The position numbers and the translations under genes are program-made. This document shows, piece by piece, positions 19,437 to 27,882 of a stretch of 64,000 nt of DNA. Numbering within the stretch: position 1 is the first letter of the stretch; each line of letters starts with the position of its first letter. Source of the stretch: Pseudomonadota bacterium (lineage in GTDB: Bacteria > Myxococcota_A > UBA9042 > GCA-2863065); NCBI GenBank assembly GCA_005776585.1, contig SXOX01000088.1, forward strand, positions 62,001 through 126,000, read 5' to 3'. Below the pieces are notes generated by a model. That model searched no databases and was not told where the DNA came from. It was given only the letters and a program-made list of their open reading frames with translations.

Positions 19437-21536
19437 TCAAAGCGGAAACCCGCTGAGTCGCGCGGTCCAACCGGCGAGCGTCGCTGGATCGTCACGCGCG
19501 AGCAGCTCCTCGCCCCGGCGCCACCGAAGAAAGGGGCGCGCCGATTCGGACGCGCCATACCCCGCGGTCCCGAGGCTGACGATGGCGTCGCCCGAGAGCG
19601 GCTGCACGCGCGCGACGACGCGCCCGGCCGTCGGATCGATGACGATGACGCGCGCTCCATCGGAGACGGCGACGCGTGACCCGCCCGGCGCGACCGCGAC
19701 GTGGCGTGCGCCGGGCATCGGCAAGGCGATGGCGCTGGCGCTCAGCTCGGCCTGAGTGGGGTTCTGCACGACGATGACGCTCTGCGGGGTGAGGAAGACG
19801 ACCGTCCCGCCGTCGGGGCTGGTGCTCGCAGGGCACGGCGCAGTGGCCTCCATGCCGATGCTCGTGCGCTGGCGCTCGGCCCGCGTGTCCAGATCGCGCA
19901 CCGAGAGGGTCCCGTCGCGATGCGCCACAAAGGTCACGGGAGCGCGGGGATGGGTGGCGATCGCGAGGGGCCCGTCCTCGGCCGGCACGAGCGGGTCGGA
20001 GCCCACCTGGCCCGACTGCGCATCGACGAGCACGACCGCCGCTCCCACCAGCGCGACGACGCGACGACCCGCTGGATCGAGCGCTGCGCCGAAGACCGGG
20101 CCACTCATGCGGTGCTCCCAGCGCGGCGCGGTGCTCCCGACCTCGACGACGCCGAGGTGCTCGCCCCGGAATCGCACGTCGGTCACGCCGCCAGAGCGTT
20201 CGCCGACCGTCCAGCCGATTCCAGACGCCCGATCGGTGGCGAGCCGCGCCGGTGACGCGGCGACCTGGGGCATCGGCGATGCAGGCCCGATCGTGAGGGC
20301 ACGTCCCTCGGTATCGGCGACATGCAGGGCGAGCTGCCCGTCGGACAGGTACCGGAGACCGTGAATCGTGACCTCGGTCTCCACGCGTCGAAAGCGCGGC
20401 TCGCGCTCGCCGCTCACCCAGCTCGTGAGCTCCATGCGCCCGCCATCGGAGGTCAAGAGCGCCACGCGCGACGCGTCGTCGGACACAGCACCCGCAACGA
20501 CGACGCCCCGTGCAGGGAAGGCTCCCGCGGCTTGTCCCGAGCCCACGTCGGACACGGTGACACGCCCCTCGGCCGATTGCGCCAGAATGTCGCCCGAGCC
20601 GTTCATCGCAAGCGCGTGATGGCCGTCCAACGCCGATGGGACCGCCACGGCCTCGCCCGTCGCCGCGCTCCACGCGACGGTCGTCGTGGGACCCAGCCCC
20701 ACGAGCAAGGCGCCGCTCGACGTGAGCTGCGGGACCTCGCCGCCATAGCGGGCCACCGCACGCCAGCGACGTCCTGCGACCCCGCCCCGCAGCCAACCCT
20801 CGTTGACGACGACGGACGACGCTCCATCCGTGCGGCTCTTGCCGCCTACGAAGACGACCTCGGCCTCGGCGCTGGCGGCGAGCGCGTCGATCCGCCCCCG
20901 GAAAGGCAGCTCGCTCCGGTGCGAAGCGACGGAGCCGTCGACGGAATGAACGGCAATCGCGCCATTGGAGGCTACGATTGCCCGTGTCCCATCGACGGAG
21001 AGCGCACACGTCGCGTCAGGCGCCGTGTCGGCCCCCCAGGTCTCGAGCTCCACTCCGGTCATGGTGGAGATTGCGCGCACCTCGCCGCCGCGTGAGACGA
21101 GGAGGACGCGGCCGTTGGGCGAGACGAAGGGTGTGCCGCACACTCTCCACGGATGCAGGGATTGCTCGACTGCGACCCGGCCGCTGGCGAGCTCGATGAC
21201 CTGGACGAGGTCTGCGCTCGCGGCGGCAATGAGCCATCGGCCGCCGGTCGTGACCGTCAGACCGTGAGCGTGCCCGAGCTTGAGTCGGTCCACGACGAGT
21301 TCCGTCTGCGACACGGAAGGCGAGCGGCCCGGAGCACCGCGAACCAGAGCCTCCGGAGACTCCGGCGGCTCCTCGGAGCGCGTCGCTCCGCTCGGGAGTG
21401 AGGGCAGCGTCAGCCGTGTGCCGGTCTCCCGACGGCACCCTACGGACGACGCAATCAGCGCTGACAACAGAGCCAGCACGGGAGCCGTACGGGCAAGCAG
21501 GCGATCCTTGGTTGGGAGGTTCAACGTCACGTCCAT
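19437..21536 (-). CDS. Beta-propeller (WD40-like) lipoprotein
   Basis: This 699-residue protein has a lipoprotein signal ending IASSVGC (lipid cysteine at about residue 34) and a serine/proline linker. From about residue 80 to the end it carries repeated four-stranded blades of the WD40/YVTN type: LTVTTGGRWLIAAASADLVQVIELASG, TPFVSPNGRVLLVSRGGEVRAI, CALSVDGTRAIVASNGAIAVHSV and ATHPRAPVTFVAHRDGTLSVRDLDT. Two propellers would fit this length. No catalytic motif is visible. The ATG at 21536 has no strong ribosome site. It diverges from the AT-hook gene across a 354-bp gap. Probably envelope-anchored and protein-binding. Confidence 0.7.
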   Translation of the reverse strand: MDVTLNLPTKDRLLARTAPVLALLSALIASSVGCRRETGTRLTLPSLPSGATRSEEPPESPEALVRGAPGRSPSVSQTELVVDRLKLGHAHGLTVTTGGRWLIAAASADLVQVIELASGRVAVEQSLHPWRVCGTPFVSPNGRVLLVSRGGEVRAISTMTGVELETWGADTAPDATCALSVDGTRAIVASNGAIAVHSVDGSVASHRSELPFRGRIDALAASAEAEVVFVGGKSRTDGASSVVVNEGWLRGGVAGRRWRAVARYGGEVPQLTSSGALLVGLGPTTTVAWSAATGEAVAVPSALDGHHALAMNGSGDILAQSAEGRVTVSDVGSGQAAGAFPARGVVVAGAVSDDASRVALLTSDGGRMELTSWVSGEREPRFRRVETEVTIHGLRYLSDGQLALHVADTEGRALTIGPASPMPQVAASPARLATDRASGIGWTVGERSGGVTDVRFRGEHLGVVEVGSTAPRWEHRMSGPVFGAALDPAGRRVVALVGAAVVLVDAQSGQVGSDPLVPAEDGPLAIATHPRAPVTFVAHRDGTLSVRDLDTRAERQRTSIGMEATAPCPASTSPDGGTVVFLTPQSVIVVQNPTQAELSASAIALPMPGARHVAVAPGGSRVAVSDGARVIVIDPTAGRVVARVQPLSGDAIVSLGTAGYGASESARPFLRWRRGEELLARDDPATLAGWTARLSGFPL

Positions 21537-21890
21537 CGCTGAGTTGCCAGCGTTCGAGTCACACGCAGTGCATTGGCCTCGCGCGCGGGGTCACGAGCAC
21601 CCGAGTCTACATCGGTATCTCGTGAGCGCAAGCGCCGGGCGCACACTGACTTCCCACAGACCCCGATCGGTCCGCGGTGCGCCGCCTCGGGGGCACACCG
21701 ACCGATGACGAAACTTCGGCGAAGAACAATTGCGTTGCCGGTTGACAGGCAGTCGAGCCGTGGTACAAACCGCCCTGTTCCGTGGGGCCGGTCGCGAGCG
21801 GTTCGCGCAGCATTGGCTCAGTCACCCGGGGCGCCACCCGGTGCAAGTTTCGAGACGGTTGTACACTCAGAAAGTGATGACGAGGAGACG
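21537..21890. other. 354-bp divergent intergenic region
   Basis: This gap separates the beta-propeller lipoprotein and AT-hook genes. It holds one clear promoter (21742-21769) and a 100-bp leader for the AT-hook gene. An open frame continues upstream of the AT-hook start but has no start signal or domain-like composition. I see nothing else. Confidence 0.6.
21742..21769 (+). promoter_or_regulatory. Strong sigma-70-type promoter for the AT-hook gene
   Basis: TTGACA, 16-bp spacer and TACAAA. A consensus -35 is rare in this GC-rich sequence, suggesting strong expression. The start codon is 121 bp downstream, leaving a leader of about 115 nt. Confidence 0.6.
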
Positions 21891-23165
21891 ATGAAGACTG
21901 CCCGTATTGCTCACCTCGAGGGAGCCCATTTCGGCGAGCTATTGACGCTTGCGCGTGGAATGGAGCACCTCACGATCCCCGCGGCGGAGGCCGCGGATTT
22001 GATTCGGCTGATTCAGGACCTGCTCAGCGCAGCCCCCGGACGGGCTTCGGCTCCTACCGGCGTCACGCGGGCGGCGGCGTCGGCCATCGCAGTGGAGGCC
22101 ACTCCGGCGGCGCCACCGGCAACGGCTGCGCCCAAGGGACCGGCCGCCGTCGAGCCGGCCGCACCCAAGCGCCGTGGTCGACCGCCCAAGGCGGCGCCCG
22201 TCGTTGCCGCGGCTGCCCCTGCCGCACCCGCGGCCTCCGCGGCCAAGCCCGTCACGAGCGGCCGGCGTGGACGCGTCTGGGAGGGCATTCAAGACTACAT
22301 TCGCGCGCAGGGCCGACCGCAGACGTTCGACGCGCTGTTGCGGATGGTCATCGATCAAGGCCTCACCGATCGCAACCCCGAGCACGCGCTGCGGATCGCG
22401 GTGGGCAAGAAGCTGTCCGCTGAGGAGCTGCTGAAGACGGCAGACGGTCGTTTCACTCTCCCCGGAGGGGTGGCACCCGTGGCTGGAGCGAGCGCGCCGG
22501 CCGTGGCTTCGGCGCCCGCTGGCGCTGCGGCGGAGGCCCCGGCGCGACGTCCGCGCGGTCGGCCCAAGGGCTCAGGAAAGGCCGCCAAAGCCGCCGCGGC
22601 CGCAGTCGCCGCCAAGGTCGCCGTCGCACCGGCGGCGGTGGTCGCCGAGGCGCCCAAGGCGCGTCGGGGGCGTCCGCCCAAGGCCAAGGCCGAGAGCGAG
22701 AGCGAAGCGCCCAGCGCGGCGCGCAAGCATCGGCCGGGCGCGCTGTGGAAGTCGATGCGGGAGTGGCTCTCGACCCGGACGGACGGCGCGACGCGAGAGG
22801 AGCTCATGGACGCGGCCGCCCGGGAGCACTGGACGAACGCCAATAGCGTCGAGCACGCGATGAAGATCTGCTTGACGCGGGTCGACGAGCAGCTCGAGGT
22901 CGCGGGAGACCGGTTCTACCTCAAGGGCATGCGGCCCACGCCGCCGCCGCTCGTCCCAAAGATGCTGCTTCGCAAGAAGAAGCGGGACGCGGGTGCCGAG
23001 GAGGCGACTCCCGGTGAGGACCCTGGCCCTGCCCCCACGGCAGCCAACCCTGCGACCGACGGCACGGAGCGTCTGGACGACGAGGGCGGCGAGGAGGGAG
23101 AGTTCGGCGGTCGCTTCGACGCGTCGAAGTTCTACCACAAGCCACGGACGGCTCAGCCACGCTAG
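21891..23165 (+). CDS. AT-hook DNA-binding protein with two related winged-helix-like domains
   Basis: This 424-residue basic protein has a helical N-terminus (residues 1-55) and long alanine/proline linkers. Three AT-hook cores lie at about residues 92-98 (RRGRPPK), 217-224 (RPRGRPKG) and 254-262 (RRGRPPK). Two compact domains at about 124-190 and 280-345 appear homologous: each has G-R/A-x-W-x-x-I/M-R-x-x-I/L, a helix, NPEHALRIAV or NSVEHAMKICL, and ends with DGRFTLPG or GDRFYLKG. That is the shape of a small winged helix with a final beta-hairpin. It probably compacts or regulates AT-rich DNA, like the myxobacterial HMGA-type CarD C-terminus or histone H1-like proteins. The start is set by GAGGAG before ATG, and the promoter is strong. 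Confidence 0.75.
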   Translation: MKTARIAHLEGAHFGELLTLARGMEHLTIPAAEAADLIRLIQDLLSAAPGRASAPTGVTRAAASAIAVEATPAAPPATAAPKGPAAVEPAAPKRRGRPPKAAPVVAAAAPAAPAASAAKPVTSGRRGRVWEGIQDYIRAQGRPQTFDALLRMVIDQGLTDRNPEHALRIAVGKKLSAEELLKTADGRFTLPGGVAPVAGASAPAVASAPAGAAAEAPARRPRGRPKGSGKAAKAAAAAVAAKVAVAPAAVVAEAPKARRGRPPKAKAESESEAPSAARKHRPGALWKSMREWLSTRTDGATREELMDAAAREHWTNANSVEHAMKICLTRVDEQLEVAGDRFYLKGMRPTPPPLVPKMLLRKKKRDAGAEEATPGEDPGPAPTAANPATDGTERLDDEGGEEGEFGGRFDASKFYHKPRTAQPR

Positions 23166-23188
23166 CAACCCTCGCTGTGACGGCAAGG

Positions 23189-23217
23189 TTGCTTCGGCGC
23201 TGATGCGGCCCTAGACT
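23189..23217 (+). promoter_or_regulatory. Sigma-70-type promoter for the GAPDH-like/phosphoesterase operon
   Basis: TTGCTT, 17-bp spacer, TAGACT, 70 bp before the ATG at 23288. Confidence 0.45.
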
Positions 23218-23287
23218 CGGTCGGGGGCAACGGATGGCCGTGCCCCCGGCATCCATCGACTCCGGACCGCCTCTCGGGGGCCTTGCC

Positions 23288-24355
23288 ATGACCCAGAAGA
23301 ACAACGTCCACGTCGTCGGCACCGGCACGATCGGCGAGCCGCTTATCGGTATTCTCAGCGTCATGCGTCGTGAGTTTGGAATAGACGACGTAACGTTTCA
23401 CAAGGCAACGCCGCGGTTGACGGACCGACCCAAGGTGCGCGCCCTGCAGGACAAAGGCGCCACGTTGGCCGCGACGCCCGAGACGTACGACGCCTTTCGC
23501 AAGCTCGGGATCGAGCCGGTCATGACGCACGAAGAGGCTATCGAGCAGGCGCGCGTCGTCATCGACTGCACGCCAGTTGGCAATGAGAACAAGGATCAGC
23601 TGTTCACCAAGTTCGACGATGGCTCGCGGGTCTTCGTCGCCCAAGGGAGCGAGTTCGGCTTCGGCAAGCCCTATGCGCGCGGGATCAACGACGGCGCGCT
23701 CGTCCGTGGCGAAGATCGCTGGGTGCAGGTCGTCAGTTGCAACACGCACAACATCGCGGTGCTCATCAAGACGATCGGCGGGGTCGGCGGCGGCGCCGGG
23801 AACCTCGAGTCGGCGCGGTTCTTGTGTATTCGCCGGGCAACGGACATTTCACAGAACGATGACTTTCTGGCCTCGCCCGAGGTAGGCAAACACGAGGACG
23901 CCAAGTTTGGCACGCACCACGCGCGCGACGCGGCCTATCTGTTTCACACGCTCGGGCACGACCTCGACCTGTTCAGCTCGTCGATGAAACTAAATACACA
24001 GTACATGCATGCGATTCACTTCGACATGCGCTTGACAATCGACATCAACACCGAAGAGGTCATTCGTCGCCTGCGCGACGAGCGCCGGGTGTCGGTCACG
24101 CATCGGCGCGACTCGGCCACGATCTTCAGCTTTGGGCGCGACCACGGCCTGTACGGTCGCATACTGAACCAGACCGTCGTGAGCATCCCGACGGTCGCCG
24201 TGCGCAACAAGCGTGAGGTGGTCGGCTTCTGCTTCACGCCGCAGGACGGGAACTCGCTGCTGAGCTCCATCTCCGTCGCGCTCTGGGCGCTGCACGAGAC
24301 CGGCTGGGACGACCGGATGCGCAACCTTCGACCCTATTGCTTCTCCGAGATCTAA
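23288..24355 (+). CDS. Type II (archaeal-type) glyceraldehyde-3-phosphate dehydrogenase-like protein
   Basis: This 355-residue protein has an N-terminal Rossmann motif VHVVGTGTIGEPL, DCTPVGNENKDQ and the catalytic-type motif VVSCNTHNIAVLIKTI (about residues 150-165). The order resembles archaeal type II GAPDH (GxGTIG, VVDCTPxG, VVSCNTT) rather than the bacterial GapA signature SCTTN. It also carries a C-terminal region (RNKREVVGFCFTPQDGNSL) longer than I expect for the archaeal enzyme. The assigned cysteine is present, but substrate and cofactor cannot be told. The ATG at 23288 is chosen because the domain begins immediately afterwards. The phosphoesterase gene follows by 24 bp, so they probably form an operon. 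The function could be a dehydrogenase other than GAPDH. Confidence 0.7.
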   Translation: MTQKNNVHVVGTGTIGEPLIGILSVMRREFGIDDVTFHKATPRLTDRPKVRALQDKGATLAATPETYDAFRKLGIEPVMTHEEAIEQARVVIDCTPVGNENKDQLFTKFDDGSRVFVAQGSEFGFGKPYARGINDGALVRGEDRWVQVVSCNTHNIAVLIKTIGGVGGGAGNLESARFLCIRRATDISQNDDFLASPEVGKHEDAKFGTHHARDAAYLFHTLGHDLDLFSSSMKLNTQYMHAIHFDMRLTIDINTEEVIRRLRDERRVSVTHRRDSATIFSFGRDHGLYGRILNQTVVSIPTVAVRNKREVVGFCFTPQDGNSLLSSISVALWALHETGWDDRMRNLRPYCFSEI

Positions 24356-24379
24356 GGGAGAGCGAGGACGACGCGGCAC

Positions 24380-25111
24380 ATGCGGATTGCCATCATCTCG
24401 GACATCCACAGCAACGTCGAGGCGCTCACGGCGGTCCTCGAGTTCTGCCGCTTCAATCGCATTCACAAGTACATTTGCCTTGGGGACGTCGTGGGCTACG
24501 GTCCCGATCCCAACCCGTGCTGTGAGCTGATCCGGGGCGTGGCGAGCGTCACGCTCCTCGGCAACCACGACGCGGCCGTCATCGGGATGATGGACACCGA
24601 GTACTATTATCCTGCCGCGCGACGGGCGCTGATCTGGACGCGGGAGCAGCTCTCGGAGGACAACTTCAATTGGCTGTACGGCCTGCCATATACCTACAGC
24701 ACCGAGAACCTCGGCTTCTATCACTCGGCGCCGATCCTGCCGTCACAGTTCTTCTACGTGGTGCGAAACGAGGACGCCCAAGCGCACCTCAAGGTGTACG
24801 ACCGACTGCAAGAGTTCAATCTCGTCGGCCATAGCCACCTCACCAGCCAATACCTCCTTTCTCCGCGTAAAGTCAAGGATGTCTCTGGAAAACCCGTGGA
24901 GTATCAGCACGACCGCAAGTGGATCATCAACGTCGGCTCTGTCGGACAGCCGCGCGACCGCGACAATCGAGCGTGCTTTGGTATATTCGACACTGATGAG
25001 CAGACATTTGAGCACGTGCGCATCGACTACGACATCGACGGGACAGCGACAAAGATCCTGCGTGCCGGACTCGACGAGAAGTTCGCCAAGCGACTCTACG
25101 TCGGGCTTTAG
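24380..25111 (+). CDS. Calcineurin-like metallophosphoesterase
   Basis: This 243-residue cytoplasmic protein has the metallophosphoesterase motifs in order: SDIHSN (residues 7-12), GDVVGYGPDP (about 35-44), LGNHDA (about 60-65) and GHSH (about 155-158). These are the ligands for the two-metal site. The arrangement and length match the YfcE/PrpE-like group often labelled metallophosphatase family protein, which hydrolyses phosphodiesters or nucleotides. The substrate is unknown. It starts 24 bp after the GAPDH-like gene with an upstream GGGAGAGCGAGGA, suggesting co-transcription. A hairpin at 25199-25219 lies downstream. Confidence 0.85.
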   Translation: MRIAIISDIHSNVEALTAVLEFCRFNRIHKYICLGDVVGYGPDPNPCCELIRGVASVTLLGNHDAAVIGMMDTEYYYPAARRALIWTREQLSEDNFNWLYGLPYTYSTENLGFYHSAPILPSQFFYVVRNEDAQAHLKVYDRLQEFNLVGHSHLTSQYLLSPRKVKDVSGKPVEYQHDRKWIINVGSVGQPRDRDNRACFGIFDTDEQTFEHVRIDYDIDGTATKILRAGLDEKFAKRLYVGL

Positions 25112-25198
25112 GAGCGTGCTGAGTATTGCCGGCGCGAAGCCATTGGTTGGATCACGCGGGGCATCTCGCGAAGCGCGCAGCGCTGTTCAAACGGCGAA

Positions 25199-25219
25199 GG
25201 GCGGGCTGGATGCCCGTCC
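25199..25219. terminator. Possible hairpin between convergent genes
   Basis: An 8-bp stem with one G-U pair and a TGGAT loop lies in the 159-bp convergent gap between the phosphoesterase and cysteine desulfurase genes. No T-run follows on either strand, so it is at best a weak or factor-assisted terminator. Confidence 0.25.
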
Positions 25220-25270
25220 GAACCCTTTGGCGCGAGAGGCGCCCGTGAGCCGACCAAGGGCGAGTGACGG

Positions 25271-26518
25271 TCAATCCGCAACACGCTCCGAGGAGCCGGC
25301 TGCGGTCCAGGTCACGGAGTCGGGCGAGGCGCCGGCCTGCATCATCGACCAGAGGGGCGAGAGCGCACGAAGCCGCTCGACGGTCGCCACGGTCCGCTCG
25401 AGCGCGAGGTCGATGTCGGCATCCGTCGTGCCGCGACCCAACCCGAATCGCAGGGCGCTGAACGACAGCGCACGGGGGACGCCGATGGCGTCGAGCACGT
25501 AGCTCGGTTCGAGCGACTGCGACAAGCAAGCGGAGCCGGAGGAGACCGCCAGGCCGTCGAGGCCCATCAGCAGCGCCTCTCCCTCGACGCAGGCGAAGCT
25601 CACATTGAGGTTGTTCGGCAGCCGATGGCTCAGGCTGCCATTGACGCGCACCTGCGGCACGCGGGCGAGGAGCCCGGCGAGTAGGCGGTCGCGCAAGGTC
25701 GCCTGGCGCTGGGCCTCGGCTTCGCGCTCGGCGAGCATGAGCTCCGCGGCGCGGGCGAAGCCCACGATCAACGGCACGGGCAGCGTACCGGAGCGATAGC
25801 CACGCTCGTGCCCTCCGCCGTCCATCTCGGCGAGCAGGCGGACGTCCGGAGCGCGCCGGACCACGAGCGCGCCCACGCCCTTGGGACCATAGAGCTTGTG
25901 CGCCGAGAGGCTCACGAGGTCGAGCGCGTCGTCGTGCAGGTGCAACGGCAAGCGCCCGAAGGACTGCGCCGCGTCCGTGTGGTACGTGACGCCACGCGCC
26001 CGGCACAGCGCGGCGATGGCGCGAATCGGCTGGACCACGCCAATCTCGTTGTTGGCGTGCATCACGCTCACCAAGACGGTGTCCGGCCGCAGGGCCTCGG
26101 CGACCTGTGCGACGGTCACCAGGCCCTCGCCGTCGACCGCGAGCCGCGTGACGCGGACGCCCTGCCGCTCGAGAGACGCGGCGGTGTCGAGGACCGCCTT
26201 GTGCTCGGTGACGACCGTGACGATGTGACAGCCCGCCAGTCCACCGAGGCGCTCCGAGGCCGCCGCCGCGACGCCCTTCAACGCAAGGTTGTCGGCCTCC
26301 GTCGCGCCGCTCGTGAACACGATCTCCTTCGGGCTCGCCCCGATTGCGCTCGCCAGGCTCTCCCGCGCCGCCTCGACGGCGTCTGCGGCCTCCCAGCCGT
26401 AGACGTGGCTCTTCGATGCCGCGTTGCCGAAGCGGTCGGTGAAGTACGGCAGCATCGCCTCCAGCACGCGCGGATCCAGTGGCGTCGTCGCGTGATGGTC
26501 GAGGTAGATCGGGCGCAT
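25271..26518 (-). CDS. Cysteine desulfurase (NifS/IscS family)
   Basis: This 415-residue PLP enzyme begins [19 protein letters not shown], the typical NifS/IscS start. It contains [14 protein letters not shown], the PLP lysine in [12 protein letters not shown], and the active-site cysteine in SSGSACLSQ. It removes sulfur from cysteine to form a persulfide for Fe-S clusters or thionucleosides. The last 30 residues extend past the usual end and look unstructured. The ATG at 26518 is chosen because TAGACT lies 7 nt upstream and the domain begins at once; the longer frame has shadow composition. No isc or suf scaffold genes are adjacent. A second, diverged desulfurase-like gene lies at 47096. Confidence 0.88.
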   Translation of the reverse strand: MRPIYLDHHATTPLDPRVLEAMLPYFTDRFGNAASKSHVYGWEAADAVEAARESLASAIGASPKEIVFTSGATEADNLALKGVAAAASERLGGLAGCHIVTVVTEHKAVLDTAASLERQGVRVTRLAVDGEGLVTVAQVAEALRPDTVLVSVMHANNEIGVVQPIRAIAALCRARGVTYHTDAAQSFGRLPLHLHDDALDLVSLSAHKLYGPKGVGALVVRRAPDVRLLAEMDGGGHERGYRSGTLPVPLIVGFARAAELMLAEREAEAQRQATLRDRLLAGLLARVPQVRVNGSLSHRLPNNLNVSFACVEGEALLMGLDGLAVSSGSACLSQSLEPSYVLDAIGVPRALSFSALRFGLGRGTTDADIDLALERTVATVERLRALSPLWSMMQAGASPDSVTWTAAGSSERVAD

Positions 26519-26525
26519 TGCCGCC

Positions 26526-26531
26526 AGTCTA
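26526..26531 (-). promoter_or_regulatory. -10 element next to the cysteine desulfurase start
   Basis: TAGACT on the minus strand ends 7 nt before the ATG at 26518. No good -35 is visible. It implies a leaderless or near-leaderless mRNA. Confidence 0.4.
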
Positions 26532-26646
26532 CTCGATCCCGAGCCTCGAAGGTTCCGGGCCACGACACGATTCGAGGACGCTCGTCGAGCCTCTAGCACC
26601 ACGATCTCGGTGCGGCGGAGGCCATTTTTATTTTCAGCGGACTCCA

Positions 26647-26675
26647 TTGCGAGCGCCAGTAGCGACCGTTATAGT
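26647..26675 (+). promoter_or_regulatory. Sigma-70-type promoter of the ATP-grasp cassette
   Basis: TTGCGA, 17-bp spacer and TATAGT. Transcription would start near 26682, 35 nt before the GTG of a small ORF that carries its own ribosome site. Confidence 0.6.
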
Positions 26676-26716
26676 CCGCGCCATACGCTTCTTCGGGCAA
26701 GGTGGAGGCCGAGACG

Positions 26717-26866
26717 GTGAGCAGCAGGACCTACGAGCAGACGGAATCGGCGCCAGTCGAAGCCGGCCCACGGCAAACAGAGGTGGCGGCCGTGGACGCC
26801 TCGTCGGAGGACGCCGAACCACCAGACTCCCCAGCCGCGCCCGCACGGGCCCAGGGTGGACGATGA
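26717..26866 (+). CDS. Small 49-residue ORF leading an ATP-grasp ligase cassette
   Basis: A GTG at 26717 is preceded by GGTGGAGG with 8 nt spacing, and a good promoter ends about 40 nt upstream. The peptide is acidic and rich in Ala, Glu, Pro and Ser, ends in RAQGGR, and has no hydrophobic segment. Its TGA overlaps the ATG of the first ATP-grasp gene (ATGA), so the two are translationally coupled. It could be a substrate peptide for the ligases, a regulatory leader, or a chance frame in GC-rich DNA. The signals around it are better than chance, but no homologue is known to me. Confidence 0.4.
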   Translation: MSSRTYEQTESAPVEAGPRQTEVAAVDASSEDAEPPDSPAAPARAQGGR

Positions 26867-27882
26867 AGATCGGCATCACCTTCGACCTGCGGTCTGACTA
26901 CGCGCACCTCGACGTTGGCCCCGAGGACCGCCTCGAGGAGTACGACAGCGACACGACGGTCGACGCGATCGCGCAGGCGCTCGCGGAGCTGGGCCACACG
27001 CCCGTGCGGCTCGGCGGCGGCCGCGCGTTCCTGCAAGCCGTGCTGACCTCGCCGCCAGACCTGGTCTTCAACTTCGCCGAGGGCTATGGGACGCGCTCGC
27101 GCGAGGCGCACGTGCCCTCGGTGCTCGAGATGCTCGGCATCCCGTTCACGCAGTGCGATCCGCTGACCGCCGCGCTCACGCTGGACAAGCCGCTCGCCAA
27201 GCGCGTCGTGGCCTCCTTCGGCATCCCGACCGCCCGTTTCGCGGTCATCGACGACGCCGCCCACCTGGACGCGGCGCTGGAGCTCGCGTTTCCGGTCATC
27301 GCCAAGCCCGCCTTCGAAGGGTCGAGCATGGGCATCCGCCGCTCGTCACGCTGTGTGGACCCGGATGCGCTACGGGAGCTGGTCCTGGCGCTCCACGCGG
27401 GCTACGCGCAGCCGGTCCTCGTCGAAGAGTTCCTACCCGGTGCGGAGTTTACCGTCGGCGTGCTCGGCACCGGGCCAACGGCGCGCTGCATCGGCGCCAT
27501 GGAGATCGTGCCCAAGCGCGCCCCGATCGCGTCGTTCGTCTATTCGCTGGAGGCCAAGCGCGACTATCAGAACGAGGTGAGCTATCACGCGCCGCCGCGC
27601 CGGCCTGCGGGGCTGGTCGAGGCGGTGGAACGCGTCGCGCTGGACGCCTACCGCGCGCTCGGCTGTCGGGATGTTGGCCGCGTCGACGTCCGGCTCGACG
27701 CACAGGACCGGCCCTGCTTCATCGAGGTCAATCCCCTCCCGGGGCTCAACCCGGTGACGGGCGATCTGGTCCTCCTCGCGGCGGGCTGCGGCATGGACTA
27801 TCGCGAGCTGATTGGGGCCATCGTCACGGGTGCGTGTCACCGCGCCGGCCTGCCCATCGGCGAGAAGGGACGCGCCCTGTGA
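26863..27882 (+). CDS. D-Ala-D-Ala ligase-like ATP-grasp enzyme (first of a tandem pair)
   Basis: This 339-residue protein has the ATP-grasp fold of the Ddl family: an N-terminal lobe (MKIGITFDLRSDY), DLVFNFAEGYGTRSREAHVPSVLEMLGIPFTQCDP, the ATP-binding FPVIAKPAFEGSSMGI (about residues 145-160), VEEFLPGAEFTVGVL, and the metal-binding CFIEVNPLPGLNP near residue 288. Canonical Ddl ends in EINTxPG, so this is a related carboxylate-amine ligase with unknown substrate. It overlaps the upstream small ORF (ATGA) and the downstream ligase (GTGA). It is not in a cell-wall cluster, so a role in true D-Ala-D-Ala synthesis is unlikely. Confidence 0.8.
   Translation: MKIGITFDLRSDYAHLDVGPEDRLEEYDSDTTVDAIAQALAELGHTPVRLGGGRAFLQAVLTSPPDLVFNFAEGYGTRSREAHVPSVLEMLGIPFTQCDPLTAALTLDKPLAKRVVASFGIPTARFAVIDDAAHLDAALELAFPVIAKPAFEGSSMGIRRSSRCVDPDALRELVLALHAGYAQPVLVEEFLPGAEFTVGVLGTGPTARCIGAMEIVPKRAPIASFVYSLEAKRDYQNEVSYHAPPRRPAGLVEAVERVALDAYRALGCRDVGRVDVRLDAQDRPCFIEVNPLPGLNPVTGDLVLLAAGCGMDYRELIGAIVTGACHRAGLPIGEKGRAL

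Noticed and set aside
25112-25270. Strong terminator between convergent genes
   Set aside because: Hairpins are present but no T-run follows on either strand, so only a weak call was made.
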